Shown: in pieces, positions 7,763 through 18,005 of the stretch
Layout: every line of letters starts with the position of its first letter
Position numbering within the stretch: position 1 is the stretch's first letter
Origin: an uncultured Prevotella sp.
GTDB taxonomy: Bacteria > Bacteroidota > Bacteroidia > Bacteroidales > Bacteroidaceae
NCBI GenBank assembly: GCA_944320105.1
Contig: CALUGA010000020.1
Coordinates: 1-47,897 of the forward strand
Direction: 5' to 3'
Length of the DNA stretch: 47,897 nucleotides
Made by a program: the position numbers and the translations under genes
Notes under the pieces: model-generated
Database searches by the model: none
Seen by the model: the letters and a program-made list of their open reading frames with translations, nothing else
What the model was told of the DNA's origin: nothing

Positions 7763-9952
7763 ATGACAAACTTGAGATTTAATGTAGTGGAAAGCGCTTT
7801 CAACAAGAAACCGTTGAAAGTGGACACGCCGGCGGAACGCCCGTCGGAGTACTTTGGGAAAAATGTGTTCAACCGCGCCAAGATGTACAAATACCTGCCC
7901 ACGGAAGTGTATGAGGCCATGGTCAGCGTGATGGACAACGGCGCCAGCCTGGACCGCTCCATGGCCGACGCCGTGGCCGCCGGGATGAAGAAGTGGGCTG
8001 AAGAGAACGGCGTGACGCACTACACGCACTGGTTCCAGCCCTTGACGGAAGGCACCGCAGAGAAGCACGACGCCTTCATCGAGCACGACGGCAAGGGAGG
8101 CATGATAGAGGAATTCTCCGGCAAGCTGCTCGTGCAGCAAGAGCCCGACGCATCGAGCTTCCCCAACGGCGGCATACGCAACACCTTCGAGGCCCGCGGC
8201 TACTCTGCATGGGACCCAACCTCGCCAGTGTTCATCATGGACGACACGCTCTGCATACCAACCATATTCATATCCTACACTGGCGAGTCGCTTGACTACA
8301 AGGCACCGCTGCTGCGCGCGCTCCATGCGGTGAATGTAGCCGCAACGGAAGTGTGCCACTACTTCGACCCAGCAGTGAAGAAAGTGATATGCAACCTCGG
8401 CTGGGAGCAGGAGTACTTCCTTGTGGACGAAGGGCTTTACAACGCCCGCCCGGACTTGGTGCTGACAGGCCGCACCCTAATGGGGCACGACTCGGCCAAG
8501 AACCAACAGATGGACGACCACTACTTCGGCACCATCCCCGACCGTGTGCAGGCTTTCATGAAAGACTTGGAGATACAGGCTCTGGAGCTGGCAATCCCAT
8601 GCAAGACGCGCCACAACGAGGTGGCTCCCAACCAGTTTGAGATAGCCCCGGTGTTCGAGGAGACCAACATCGCAAACGACCACAACATGCTGCTGATGTC
8701 ATTGATGAAGAAAGTGGCGCGCAAGCACGGATTCCGCGTGCTGCTCCACGAAAAGCCATTCGCAGGCATCAACGGCTCGGGCAAGCACAACAACTGGAGC
8801 CTCTCGACCGACACTGGCGCACTGCTCCACGCCCCGGGCAAGACCCCCGAGGAAAACCTGCGCTTCGTTACCTTCGTGGTGGAAACGCTAATGGGCGTAT
8901 ACAGGCACAACGGATTGCTGAAAGCCAGCATAATGAGCGCCACAAACGCCCACCGGCTGGGCGCCAACGAGGCACCGCCCGCCATCATCTCGTCGTTCCT
9001 CGGCAAGCAATTGAGCGAGCTGCTGGACCACATTGAGCGTAGCGACCAGGACGACATCTTCAGGCTGGCCGGCAAGCAGGGCATGAAGCTCGACATACCC
9101 GAGATACCCGAACTGCTCATCGACAACACCGACCGCAACCGCACCTCGCCCTTCGCCTTCACGGGCAACCGCTTCGAGTTCCGAGCCGTAGGCAGCGAAG
9201 CCAACTGCGCCTCTGGCATGATAGTGCTCAACACGGCCGTGGCCGAAGCCCTCACCGACTTCAAGCGCCGGGTGGACGCGCTCGTGAGCCAGGGGCAAGA
9301 CCAGACAGCCGCCATCATCAGCGTGTTGCGAGACGACATCAAGGCTTGCAAGCCCATACGCTTCGACGGCAACGGCTATTCAGAAGAATGGGTGGAGGAG
9401 GCCAAGCGCCGCGGGCTTGACTGCGAGACGAGCTGCCCGCTCATCTTCGACAGCTACATGGCCGAGGACTCAGTCAAGATGTTCGAGGCGATGAACGTGA
9501 TGAGCCGCAAGGAGCTGGAGGCGCGCAACGAGGTGAAATGGGACACTTACACCAAGCGCATACAGATAGAGGCCCGCGTGATGGGCGACATCAGCATGAA
9601 CCACATCGTGCCCGTGGCCACTCACTACCAGAGCCAGCTGGCGAAGAACGTGCAGAACATGCGCCAGATATTCGCTCCTGAAGAAGCCGGAAAGCTCTGC
9701 GAACGCAACATGAAGCTAATCAAGGAGATAGCCGAGCGCACCCAGGCCATAGAAACCGGCGTGGAGGAACTAACCAACGCCCGCAAGGTGGCGAACAAGA
9801 TAGCCGGCGAGCGCGAAAAGGCCATAGCCTACCACGACACGGTGGAACCCAAGATGGGGCAAATCCGCTACCAGATAGACAAGCTGGAGCTGATTGTGGC
9901 CGACGAGCTTTGGACGCTGCCCAAATACCGGGAGCTGCTGTTCATAAGGTGA
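7763..9952 (+). CDS. glnN: Glutamine synthetase type III
   Basis: GlnN makes glutamine from glutamate, ammonium and ATP. At 729 residues it has the type III length, far above the 470 residues of type I, and begins with the family's RFNVVESAFNKKP. The catalytic core shows LGWEQEYFLVD (metal and glutamate binding), NEVAPNQFEIAP, and GSGKHNNWSL near residues 337-346. The NRTSPFAFTGNRFEFR motif matches the phosphate and adenylate site. The C-terminal helical extension (from about 630) is typical of this class. It precedes gltBD, so the complete GS-GOGAT cycle is encoded in a row. Confidence 0.97.
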   Translation: MTNLRFNVVESAFNKKPLKVDTPAERPSEYFGKNVFNRAKMYKYLPTEVYEAMVSVMDNGASLDRSMADAVAAGMKKWAEENGVTHYTHWFQPLTEGTAEKHDAFIEHDGKGGMIEEFSGKLLVQQEPDASSFPNGGIRNTFEARGYSAWDPTSPVFIMDDTLCIPTIFISYTGESLDYKAPLLRALHAVNVAATEVCHYFDPAVKKVICNLGWEQEYFLVDEGLYNARPDLVLTGRTLMGHDSAKNQQMDDHYFGTIPDRVQAFMKDLEIQALELAIPCKTRHNEVAPNQFEIAPVFEETNIANDHNMLLMSLMKKVARKHGFRVLLHEKPFAGINGSGKHNNWSLSTDTGALLHAPGKTPEENLRFVTFVVETLMGVYRHNGLLKASIMSATNAHRLGANEAPPAIISSFLGKQLSELLDHIERSDQDDIFRLAGKQGMKLDIPEIPELLIDNTDRNRTSPFAFTGNRFEFRAVGSEANCASGMIVLNTAVAEALTDFKRRVDALVSQGQDQTAAIISVLRDDIKACKPIRFDGNGYSEEWVEEAKRRGLDCETSCPLIFDSYMAEDSVKMFEAMNVMSRKELEARNEVKWDTYTKRIQIEARVMGDISMNHIVPVATHYQSQLAKNVQNMRQIFAPEEAGKLCERNMKLIKEIAERTQAIETGVEELTNARKVANKIAGEREKAIAYHDTVEPKMGQIRYQIDKLELIVADELWTLPKYRELLFIR

Positions 9953-10057
9953 CGGCATAACAGTAGACTTTTGCTGCAAAACCAGGGCGTAGAGGGCTGT
10001 GAAGCCGCACTGCGCCTTTTGCAGCATATCGAAACACGCAAACTAAATTACCGAGAC

Positions 10058-13000
10058 ATGAGAAATGGACTTTACAACAGTGACTACGAGCACGATGCCT
10101 GCGGCGTGGGGATGGTGGTCAACATACACGGCAACAAGAGCCACGAACTGGTGGACAGCGCGCTTAAGGTGCTCGAGAACATGCGCCACCGCGGAGCCGA
10201 GGGTGCTGACAACAAGACCGGCGACGGCGCTGGCATCCTGCTCCAGATACCCCATGAGTTCATATTGCTGCAGGGCATCCCCGTCCCCGAGAAGGGGAAG
10301 TACGGCACCGGCATCGTGTTCCTGCCCAAGGATGCCGAGAGCCAGCAGCACATCCTGAGCGTGATGATAGAGGAGATAGAGCGCGAGGGGCTATCGCTTA
10401 TGCACCTGCGCAACGTGCCTGCGAACCCGGCCTGCCTGGGCGAGACCGCACTGGCCAGCGAGCCGGACATAAAGCAGGTGTTCGTGACCGGCGTCAGCGA
10501 CGAAGACGTGCCTACGTTCGAACGTACGCTGTACCTCATCCGGAAGCGCATAGAGCGGAGGGTGACGCACAAGGATTTCTACGTATGCTCGCTCTCCTCG
10601 CGCACAATCGTATACAAGGGCATGCTGTCGAGCCTGCAGCTGCGCCAGTATTTCACCGACCTTACCAACAGGTATTTCACAAGCGGCATCGCCCTGGTGC
10701 ACTCACGCTTCTCCACCAACACATTCCCCACATGGGGCTTGGCGCAGCCTTTCCGCCTGCTGGCGCACAACGGGGAGATAAACACCATCCGGGGCAACCG
10801 GGGGTGGATGAAGGCCAGGGAGAGCGTGCTCGGCTCGGAGGCACTGGGCGACGTGAAGGACATTTCGCCCATCGTGCAGCCGGGCATGAGCGACTCGGCA
10901 AGCCTCGACAACGTGCTGGAATTCTTCGTAATGTCTGGCCTCTCGCTGCCCCACGCCATGGCCTTGATGGTGCCCGAGAGCTTCAACGACAAAAACCCCA
11001 TATCGGAAGAGCTGAAGGCTTTCTACGAGTACCACTCCATACTGATGGAGCCATGGGACGGCCCGGCGGCCTTGCTCTTCAGCGACGGGCGCTATGCCGG
11101 GGGCATGCTCGACCGCAACGGGCTGCGCCCGGCACGCTATGCCATCACCAAGAACGACACGATGGTGGTGGCCTCTGAGGTGGGCGTGATGGACTTCGAC
11201 CCTTCCGAGATTGCCGAAAAGGGCCGCCTGCAGCCGGGCAAGATCTTGCTCGTTGACACGCAGGAGGGAAGGATTTACCGCGACGCCGAGATAAAGGAGC
11301 GCCTTGCCGCCGAGCACCCTTACCGCCAATGGCTGGCGGCCAACCGCATACAGCTGGAAAAGCTGAAGAGTGGGCGCAAAGTGGACAATGCCGTCGATGG
11401 ATTGGTGCGCCGCGAACTGATGTTCGGCTTTGGCGCGGAAGATGTGGACAACATCATCATGCCTATGTGCGTGAACGGCCAGGAGCCTACTGCGGCCATG
11501 GGCAACGACACGCCGCTGGCCGTGCTGGATGACCGGCCGCAACCGTTGTTCAACTATTTCCGGCAGCAGTTTGCCCAAGTGACCAATCCCGCCATAGACT
11601 CCATCCGAGAGAGCCTCGTAATGTCGCTCACCGAATACATCGGCCGCGTAGGCTCTGGAATACTGCGCCCCGATGCTTCCAACTGCAAGATGGTGCGCCT
11701 GCCCCACCCCATCTTGAACAACACACAACTCGACATCCTGTGCAACATCCGCTACAAGGGGTTCAACACAGTGAAGCTGCCCATGCTCTTCGAGTGTGGC
11801 GAGGGGGAGGACGGATTGCGCTCCGCCCTCGACCGGCTTTGCAAGGATGCAGCCCGCAGCGTGGACGAAGGCTGCAACTACATCATCCTTTCCGACCGCG
11901 ACATCGACCGGGAGCACGCCGCCATCCCCTCGCTGCTGGCCGTAAGCGCCGTGCACCACTACCTCATCTCGGTGGGCAAGCGTGTGCAGACCGCATTGAT
12001 AGTGGAGAGCGGCGAAATCCGCGAACCAATGCATGCCGCCCTCCTGCTGGGCTACGGCGCATCGGCCCTGTGCCCCTACATGGTGTTTGCCGTATTGGAC
12101 GACTTGGTAAGGCGCAAGAAGGTGCAAGAAAACTACGAAACCGCAGAGGCCAACTACATCGGCGCCATGAAGAAGGCCCTGCTGAAAATCATGGCAAAGA
12201 TGGGCATCTCTACCATCCGTTCCTACCGCGGAGCAAAGATATTCGAAGCGGTGGGCCTGTCGGAGAGTTTGCTCAAGACCTACTTCGGCACCGATACATC
12301 CACCATAGGCGGCATAGGTCTGGAGACCATCGCCCGCGATGCCGTGGCCATGCACGACGCAGGGCTTGCCAAAGATGCGGAGACTGACTTCCTGCCCAAC
12401 TTCGGCCAGTTTCATTACCGCAAGGACGGCATCCGCCATGCCTGGACACCGGAGACTATCGCCACGCTACAGCTTGCCACGAGGACAGGCAACTACGGGA
12501 AGTACAAGGAGTTCACCCGGCTGGTCGACGAGAAGCCGGACGCCATCTTCATCCGCGACTTCCTCGACTTCAAGCGTGCCGCCACACCGATAGACATTGA
12601 CAAGGTAGAGCCGGTAAGTGCCATCGTGAAGCACTTCGTGGCAGGAGCCATGAGCTTCGGCGCGCTCTCAAAGGAAGCCCACGAAGCCATCTGCCTGGCA
12701 ATGAACCAGCTCGGCACCCGGTCAAATACGGGCGAAGGGGGAGAAGACAACGAACGCTTCCATGGGGAGACTGGCGGCATCTCGCTCTGCAGCAAGACAA
12801 AGCAAGTGGCATCGGGGCGTTTCGGCGTAACGGCCGAATACTTAGTGAATGCCGAGGAAATACAAATCAAGGTGGCGCAAGGCGCGAAACCCGGAGAAGG
12901 CGGGCAACTGCCAGGCTTCAAGGTGGACGAAGTGATAGCCAAGACGCGCCACTCCATCCCTGGCATCTCGCTCATCTCGCCGCCGCCCCACCACGACATC

Positions 13001-14536
13001 TATTCCATTGAGGACTTGGCGCAGCTTATCTTCGACTTGAAGAATGTCAATCCACGGGCGGCCATCAGCGTAAAGCTGGTGGCAGAAAGCGGCGTGGGCA
13101 CCATTGCCGCAGGAGTGGCAAAGGCGAAAGCTGACCTCATAGTCATCTCGGGAGCAGAGGGAGGAACGGGGGCCAGCCCCGCATCGAGCATGCGCTTTGC
13201 AGGCATATCGCCCGAAATTGGGCTTGGCGAGGCACAGCAGACTTTGGTGAAGAACGGGTTGCGTGGCAGCGTCCGCCTGCAAGTGGACGGGCAACTGAAG
13301 ACAGGGCGCGACATCATCCTCATGGCATTGCTGGGAGCGGAGGAGTTCGGCTTCGGCACATTGTTGTTGATTGTGCTTGGCTGCGTCATGATGCGCAAGT
13401 GCAACCTCAACACCTGCCCGTTGGGAGTGACCACCCAAAACCCGGAACTCCGCCGGCACTTCATGGGCAAACACTCATATCTGGTCAACTACTTCACCTT
13501 CTTGGCTGAAGAGGTGCGTGGGTACTTGGCTGAAATGGGATATACAAAACTTGACGACATCGTAGGCCATACCGAACTGATTGTGCGCAAGCCTGCCATA
13601 AAAGGGAGCAAACCGTCGATGCTCGACTTTACCCGTTTGCTCTTTAAGGAAGATAAGGAAGGACCGCTCTGCCATGCGGCAGGACAGAAGCATCACCTTG
13701 ACGGAGTGCTTGACAATCAGATCATACACTCCGCATGGCGTGCCATAGAGGAACAGGAAGAAGTTAACGCCGATTACGCCATCAAGAATACCGACCGTGC
13801 TGTGGGTGCGATGCTGAGCGGACTGATAGCTTCCAGATACGGAGAAAGGGGGCTGCCGGACTCCACCGTCAACGTAAAGTTCAAGGGAAGTGCCGGACAA
13901 AGTTTCGGCGCGTTCCTCGTCAGAGGAGTGAACCTAAAGCTCGAAGGCGAAGCCAACGACTATTTTGCCAAGGGACTGAGTGGAGGCCGCATCGCCATCC
14001 TGCCGCCGGTGCGCAGCAACTTCAACGCCGAGGACAACACCATAGCCGGCAACACGGGATTGTACGGAGCAACGTCAGGCGAGCTGTACGTCAACGGCAA
14101 AGTGGGCGAACGATTCGCAGTGCGCAACTCCGGCGCCATAGCCGTGGTGGAAGGCGCGGGCGACCACTGCTGCGAATACATGACCGGGGGCCGAGTGGTT
14201 GTCTTGGGAGAAACCGGACGGAACTTTGCAGCTGGCATGAGCGGCGGTGTGGCTTACGTATGGGACAAGCGCCACGACTTCGACTACTTCTGCAACATGG
14301 ACATGGTGGAAATCAACCTCGTGGAGGAAAGCTCCGCCCGCAAGGAGCTGCACGAGCTGATACGCCAACATTACCTTTACACAGGATCGAAGCTGGCGCG
14401 CCTGATGCTTGACGACTGGCAGCGCTACGTGGAGGACTTCATCCAGATAGTCCCTATCGAGTATAAGCGCGTATTGCAGGAGGAACAAGTAAGGAAACTG
14501 CAACAGAAGATAGCCGACATGCAGCGCGACTACTGA
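10058..14536 (+). CDS. gltB: Glutamate synthase large (alpha) subunit
   Basis: GltB moves the amide of glutamine to 2-oxoglutarate, giving two glutamates. The start at 10,058 gives a 14-residue propeptide before Cys15 of ACGVGMV, the glutaminase nucleophile exposed by processing; a TTG start 29 codons upstream is less likely. In order come the class II amidotransferase domain (15 to about 400), a central domain, the FMN domain with GAEGGTGASP, and the 3Fe-4S cysteines C1109, C1115 and C1120 in C-x5-C-x4-C spacing. A glycine-rich GXXGXXXG beta-helix ends the 1,492-residue chain. It lies between glnN and gltD. Confidence 0.97.
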   Translation: MRNGLYNSDYEHDACGVGMVVNIHGNKSHELVDSALKVLENMRHRGAEGADNKTGDGAGILLQIPHEFILLQGIPVPEKGKYGTGIVFLPKDAESQQHILSVMIEEIEREGLSLMHLRNVPANPACLGETALASEPDIKQVFVTGVSDEDVPTFERTLYLIRKRIERRVTHKDFYVCSLSSRTIVYKGMLSSLQLRQYFTDLTNRYFTSGIALVHSRFSTNTFPTWGLAQPFRLLAHNGEINTIRGNRGWMKARESVLGSEALGDVKDISPIVQPGMSDSASLDNVLEFFVMSGLSLPHAMALMVPESFNDKNPISEELKAFYEYHSILMEPWDGPAALLFSDGRYAGGMLDRNGLRPARYAITKNDTMVVASEVGVMDFDPSEIAEKGRLQPGKILLVDTQEGRIYRDAEIKERLAAEHPYRQWLAANRIQLEKLKSGRKVDNAVDGLVRRELMFGFGAEDVDNIIMPMCVNGQEPTAAMGNDTPLAVLDDRPQPLFNYFRQQFAQVTNPAIDSIRESLVMSLTEYIGRVGSGILRPDASNCKMVRLPHPILNNTQLDILCNIRYKGFNTVKLPMLFECGEGEDGLRSALDRLCKDAARSVDEGCNYIILSDRDIDREHAAIPSLLAVSAVHHYLISVGKRVQTALIVESGEIREPMHAALLLGYGASALCPYMVFAVLDDLVRRKKVQENYETAEANYIGAMKKALLKIMAKMGISTIRSYRGAKIFEAVGLSESLLKTYFGTDTSTIGGIGLETIARDAVAMHDAGLAKDAETDFLPNFGQFHYRKDGIRHAWTPETIATLQLATRTGNYGKYKEFTRLVDEKPDAIFIRDFLDFKRAATPIDIDKVEPVSAIVKHFVAGAMSFGALSKEAHEAICLAMNQLGTRSNTGEGGEDNERFHGETGGISLCSKTKQVASGRFGVTAEYLVNAEEIQIKVAQGAKPGEGGQLPGFKVDEVIAKTRHSIPGISLISPPPHHDIYSIEDLAQLIFDLKNVNPRAAISVKLVAESGVGTIAAGVAKAKADLIVISGAEGGTGASPASSMRFAGISPEIGLGEAQQTLVKNGLRGSVRLQVDGQLKTGRDIILMALLGAEEFGFGTLLLIVLGCVMMRKCNLNTCPLGVTTQNPELRRHFMGKHSYLVNYFTFLAEEVRGYLAEMGYTKLDDIVGHTELIVRKPAIKGSKPSMLDFTRLLFKEDKEGPLCHAAGQKHHLDGVLDNQIIHSAWRAIEEQEEVNADYAIKNTDRAVGAMLSGLIASRYGERGLPDSTVNVKFKGSAGQSFGAFLVRGVNLKLEGEANDYFAKGLSGGRIAILPPVRSNFNAEDNTIAGNTGLYGATSGELYVNGKVGERFAVRNSGAIAVVEGAGDHCCEYMTGGRVVVLGETGRNFAAGMSGGVAYVWDKRHDFDYFCNMDMVEINLVEESSARKELHELIRQHYLYTGSKLARLMLDDWQRYVEDFIQIVPIEYKRVLQEEQVRKLQQKIADMQRDY

Positions 14537-14550
14537 ACAGTCAATGGTGA

Positions 14551-14660
14551 AGAATTAAGAATTAAGAAAATACCTCCAGCGAATCTCCGCAAGGCGTTTC
14601 CAAAACTCTTGATTCTCACCGCTTGGCCAACAAAAGGATTTTTCTCAATTCTCAATTCAT
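14551..14660. repeat. Degenerate AT-rich inverted repeat between gltB and gltD
   Basis: GAATTAAGAATTAAGAAAAT on the left is imperfectly mirrored by TTTTTCTCAATTCTCAATTC on the right, about 65 bases apart. It is akin to the elements at 2,177 and 37,635. It may be a decayed copy of the same repeat type. Confidence 0.45.
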
Positions 14661-14673
14661 AACTTAATTATAA

Positions 14674-16041
14674 ATGGGAGACCCTAAAGCTTTTCTGACC
14701 ATACACCGCAAGGAGGCGGGATACCGCCCCGTGCACGACCGCATACACGATTTCGGCGAAGTGGAACAAACGCTAAATTCTGGCGACCGCCGCCAGCAGG
14801 CGTCGCGCTGCATGGACTGCGGCGTGCCTTTCTGCCATTGGGCGTGCCCTCTGGGCAACCGTCCGCCAGAATGGAACGAAGCCTTGCACCGTGGCGACTG
14901 GGAACTGGCCTACCGCCTGCTTAACTCCACCAACGACTTCCCGGAGTTCACCGGGCGCGTCTGCCCCGCCTTGTGCGAGAAAGCCTGCGTCCTTAACTTG
15001 GCGGTGCATGAGCCAGTCACCAACCGCGAGGACGAGGCCGCCATCACTGAGCATGCCTTCGAGGAAAACTACGTGCGCATCCACCATCCCGAACGCAACG
15101 GGAAGCGCGTGGCCGTGATTGGCTCTGGCCCGGCGGGGTTGGTTGCCGCCAACCGGCTGAACTTGATGGGGTATGCAGTGACAGTGTTCGACAAGAACGA
15201 GGACGCGGGCGGGCTGCTGCGCTATGGCATACCCAACTTCAAGCTCAACAAGGCCGTCATAGGCCGCCGCACCGACGTGCTGAAAGCCGAGGGCATCGGC
15301 TTCCGGTTCAACACTCCAATAGACTTAACCAGCCTGCCCACAGGGTTTGACGCCTACATCGTGGCTACGGGTACGCCGCAAGCGCGCGACCTCACCATCC
15401 CCGGCCGCGACCTGATGGGCGTCCACTTTGCCCTCGACCTGCTGGCGCAGCAGAACCGGGTGCTCGCCGGGGCGGAGATTCCGCACGGAGAGCTGGTGAA
15501 CGCAAAAGGCAAGGATGTGCTTGTCATTGGCGGCGGCGATACGGGCAGCGACTGCATCGGCACGGTGCGCCGCCAAGGATGCCGCAGCGTGACGCAGATA
15601 GAGATAATGCCCAGGCCCGTGGAAGGACCGGCCGACCCACAGCACCCCTGGCCCGAATGGCCGCGCACGCTCAAGACCACATCCAGCCATGAAGAAGGCT
15701 GCACACGCCGTTGGAACCTCAATACGCTGCGCTTTGTAGGGAAGGACGGCAAGGTGGCTGGTGCCGAGGTGCAGGAAGTGGCGTGGAGGCCAACTCCCAG
15801 AGGAGGTCGCCCCACGATGGAGCCAGCCCGCAAGCCCGAAGTGATAAAGGCCGACATGGTGCTGCTGGCCATGGGGTTCCTGAAGCCCGCGTTGCCGACG
15901 CTCGCCCCGAACGTTTTCGTGGCGGGCGATGCCGCCATGGGTGCTTCGCTGGTTGTGAGGGCAATGGCGAGCGGGAGAGACGCTGCCAACGCCGCACACT
16001 GCTTCCTTGCGGGGAAGCGCCTCTGTTCAGCAAAGGCTTGA
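14674..16041 (+). CDS. gltD: Glutamate synthase small (beta) subunit
   Basis: GltD takes electrons from NADPH through FAD and iron-sulfur clusters to GltB. Cysteines 46, 49, 54 and 58 (CMDCGVPFCHWAC) and a later CPALCEKAC set form the cluster-binding N-terminus. GSGPAGLVAANRL is the FAD dinucleotide fold, and GGGDTGSDC the NADPH fold. Length, 455 residues, is slightly under the usual 470-490. It follows gltB after 137 bases that carry an AT-rich repeat. Confidence 0.96.
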   Translation: MGDPKAFLTIHRKEAGYRPVHDRIHDFGEVEQTLNSGDRRQQASRCMDCGVPFCHWACPLGNRPPEWNEALHRGDWELAYRLLNSTNDFPEFTGRVCPALCEKACVLNLAVHEPVTNREDEAAITEHAFEENYVRIHHPERNGKRVAVIGSGPAGLVAANRLNLMGYAVTVFDKNEDAGGLLRYGIPNFKLNKAVIGRRTDVLKAEGIGFRFNTPIDLTSLPTGFDAYIVATGTPQARDLTIPGRDLMGVHFALDLLAQQNRVLAGAEIPHGELVNAKGKDVLVIGGGDTGSDCIGTVRRQGCRSVTQIEIMPRPVEGPADPQHPWPEWPRTLKTTSSHEEGCTRRWNLNTLRFVGKDGKVAGAEVQEVAWRPTPRGGRPTMEPARKPEVIKADMVLLAMGFLKPALPTLAPNVFVAGDAAMGASLVVRAMASGRDAANAAHCFLAGKRLCSAKA

Positions 16042-16061
16042 CTGCCTGCTTGAACAGCAAT

Positions 16062-16094
16062 GGGGCGGGGCATGGTTGCCTCGCCCCTTGTTTT
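16062..16094 (+). terminator. Terminator after gltD
   Basis: A 10-bp GC stem with one G-U pair (GGGGCGGGGC with GCCTCGCCCC) around six bases is followed by TTGTTTT. It ends the nitrogen arm. Confidence 0.75.
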
Positions 16095-16109
16095 GCCCAT
16101 GGCACATGA

Positions 16110-16476
16110 GTGTGTCATTGCCCCGTTCCCCACCATGCGCACACCGCCGTTGAGCCACTTCAGCGGCACGTATGGAACCTGCACATGGAAACAGGGGCAA
16201 AATACGACATCATCCCCAGGCGATTCGGCATCATGTGCATAGACATGTTCAACCACTCACGGCCTAGCGGATGGACCGACATACGCGAAAGGAGGCGAAG
16301 AGGCATACGTTGGCCTCGGCTTGGGAGTCGGCCACGAAGCCATTGCAACCAAGGTGAAGTATCTATCTTGGCAAGGCTTGAGGCTCACCCTGGGCCGAAA
16401 GGCCGGCCTTGGGACAAAGCCCCGCGCCCTCCAACCGCAAGTTTTCAGCCCGTGCCTGCCGCAATGCCAAAAATAA
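16110..16476 (+). pseudogene. Frameshifted remnant, possibly of a beta-barrel protein
   Basis: The 480-base gap before glyA is not empty. One frame reads VWNLHMETGAKYDIIPRRFG and then MFNHSRPSGWTDIRE. Skipping one base of the AAA run at 16,288-16,290 continues it in the next frame as GGEEAYVGLGLGVGHEAIA and then KYLSWQGLRLTLGRK, ending at the TAA of 16,474. Codon choice in both parts matches the neighbouring genes. Alternating hydrophobic residues suggest an outer-membrane strand protein. There is no good start and no full-length domain, so it is best read as a decayed gene. Confidence 0.45.
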
Positions 16477-16480
16477 TGCG

Positions 16481-16488
16481 TACCTTTG
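16481..16488 (+). promoter_or_regulatory. -7 element of the glyA promoter
   Basis: TACCTTTG, followed by CA as in most promoters of this window. The -33 region is weak (CTGCC). Leader length would be about 80 bases. Confidence 0.6.
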
Positions 16489-16573
16489 CAACGCCGCCAC
16501 CGGCCAAGGCCACCCCTGCGGACGGGGCCGCGCGGCGGGCAATAAAGCGTAAAACCATCAAAACATACACGGA

Positions 16574-17854
16574 ATGAAAAGAGACCAAGAGGTGTTCGAC
16601 CTCATCGAACAGGAGCACCAGCGCCAGCTCAAGGGCATGGAGCTGATAGCGTCGGAGAACTTTGTGAGCAACGAGGTGATGCAGGCCATGGGGTCGTGCC
16701 TCACCAACAAGTACGCCGAGGGCTACCCCGGCAAGCGCTACTACGGCGGATGCGGCGTGGTGGACAAGGTGGAGCAGCTGGCCATCGACCGCGTTTGCAA
16801 GCTCTTCGGGGCCGAGTACGCCAACGTGCAGCCCCACTCCGGGGCGCAGGCCAACGCCGCCGTGCTGCTGGCCGTGCTCAAGCCCGGCGACACGTTCATG
16901 GGTCTGAACCTGGCCCAGGGCGGCCACCTCTCGCACGGCTCGGCCGTGAATACCTCGGGCATACTCTACAACCCCGTGGGCTACAACCTCAACCGCGAGA
17001 CGGGACGCGTTGACTACGACGAGATGGAGCGCCTGGCCATGGAGCACAAGCCCAAGCTCATAATAGGCGGCGGCTCGGCCTACAGCCGCGAGTGGGACTA
17101 CAAGCGGATGCGCGAGATAGCCGACAAGGTAGGCGCGCTGCTCATGATTGACATGGCTCACCCCGCAGGGCTGATAGCCGCGGGGCTGCTCGACAACCCC
17201 GTGAAGTACGCCCACATCGTTACCTCCACCACGCACAAGACGCTGCGCGGCCCGCGCGGCGGCATCATCCTCATGGGCAAGGACTTCGAGAACCCGTGGG
17301 GCCTTACCACGCCCAAGGGCGCAGTGAAGATGATGAGCCAGATACTCAACTCGGCAGTGTTCCCCGGGCAGCAGGGCGGCCCGCTGGAGCACGTAATCGC
17401 CGCCAAGGCCGTGGCCTTCGGCGAGGCGCTGCAGCCCGAGTTCAAGGAGTGGGCCAAGCAGGTGCAGAAGAACGCCAAGGTGCTGGCCGAGGAGCTTACC
17501 AAGCGCGGCTTCGCCATCGTGAGCGGCGGCACCGACAACCACTCCATGCTCGTTGACCTGCGGCCCAAGTACCCCGAGCTTACGGGCAAGGTGGCCGAGA
17601 ACGCCCTCGTTGCGGCCGACATAACGGTGAACAAGAACATGGTGCCGTTCGACACGCGCAGCGCATTCCAGACCAGCGGCATACGCCTCGGCACGCCCGC
17701 CATCACCACGCGCGGCGCCAAGGAAGACCTCATGGTGCTCATAGCCGAGCTGATAGAGCAGGTGCTCAACTCGCCTGAGGACGAGAACGTCATCGCATCG
17801 GTGCGCGCCCGCGTCAACGAGACGATGAAGGCCTACCCGCTCTTCGCCTATTGA
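16574..17854 (+). CDS. glyA: Serine hydroxymethyltransferase
   Basis: GlyA converts serine and tetrahydrofolate to glycine and methylene-tetrahydrofolate, supplying one-carbon units. The 426-residue sequence shows the family's IASENFVS near the start, [22 protein letters not shown], and the pyridoxal phosphate lysine Lys222 in [14 protein letters not shown]. Codons are strongly biased to G/C in third place, as expected of a highly expressed gene. It stands alone between its promoter and a terminator. Confidence 0.98.
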   Translation: MKRDQEVFDLIEQEHQRQLKGMELIASENFVSNEVMQAMGSCLTNKYAEGYPGKRYYGGCGVVDKVEQLAIDRVCKLFGAEYANVQPHSGAQANAAVLLAVLKPGDTFMGLNLAQGGHLSHGSAVNTSGILYNPVGYNLNRETGRVDYDEMERLAMEHKPKLIIGGGSAYSREWDYKRMREIADKVGALLMIDMAHPAGLIAAGLLDNPVKYAHIVTSTTHKTLRGPRGGIILMGKDFENPWGLTTPKGAVKMMSQILNSAVFPGQQGGPLEHVIAAKAVAFGEALQPEFKEWAKQVQKNAKVLAEELTKRGFAIVSGGTDNHSMLVDLRPKYPELTGKVAENALVAADITVNKNMVPFDTRSAFQTSGIRLGTPAITTRGAKEDLMVLIAELIEQVLNSPEDENVIASVRARVNETMKAYPLFAY

Positions 17855-17882
17855 CAGTAGCGACGCCAACAAACAAACAAGG

Positions 17883-17910
17883 AAGGCCGGCATAGCTTGC
17901 CGGCCTTCTT
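17883..17910 (+). terminator. Terminator after glyA
   Basis: A perfect 10-bp stem, AAGGCCGGCA with TGCCGGCCTT, around TAGCT. The following U-run is short (CUUCC). Confidence 0.7.
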
Positions 17911-17912
17911 CC

Positions 17913-17931
17913 GTTTGCCACAGTGGCAAAC
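17913..17931. promoter_or_regulatory. Inverted repeat upstream of tex
   Basis: GTTTGCCA-CAG-TGGCAAAC, a perfect 8-bp inverted repeat 75 bases before tex. It may be an operator or a second hairpin behind glyA. No TAnnTTTG element is seen for tex. Confidence 0.35.
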
Positions 17932-18005
17932 AATGCCCACACCAGACGCGGGCGAAGGCTTCCGCACGGCAAACCACCACAAAGAACCAATAACGACAAC
18001 CGGAA

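Noticed and set aside
10703-12439. Long open frame antisense to gltB
   Set aside because: It lies wholly inside a conserved gene, its composition (His, Val, Gln, Gly runs) matches the complement of GC-rich codons, and no family is recognisable.
16445-17980. Long open frame antisense to glyA
   Set aside because: It is a mirror of the highly biased glyA codons and runs through the glyA promoter and terminator.
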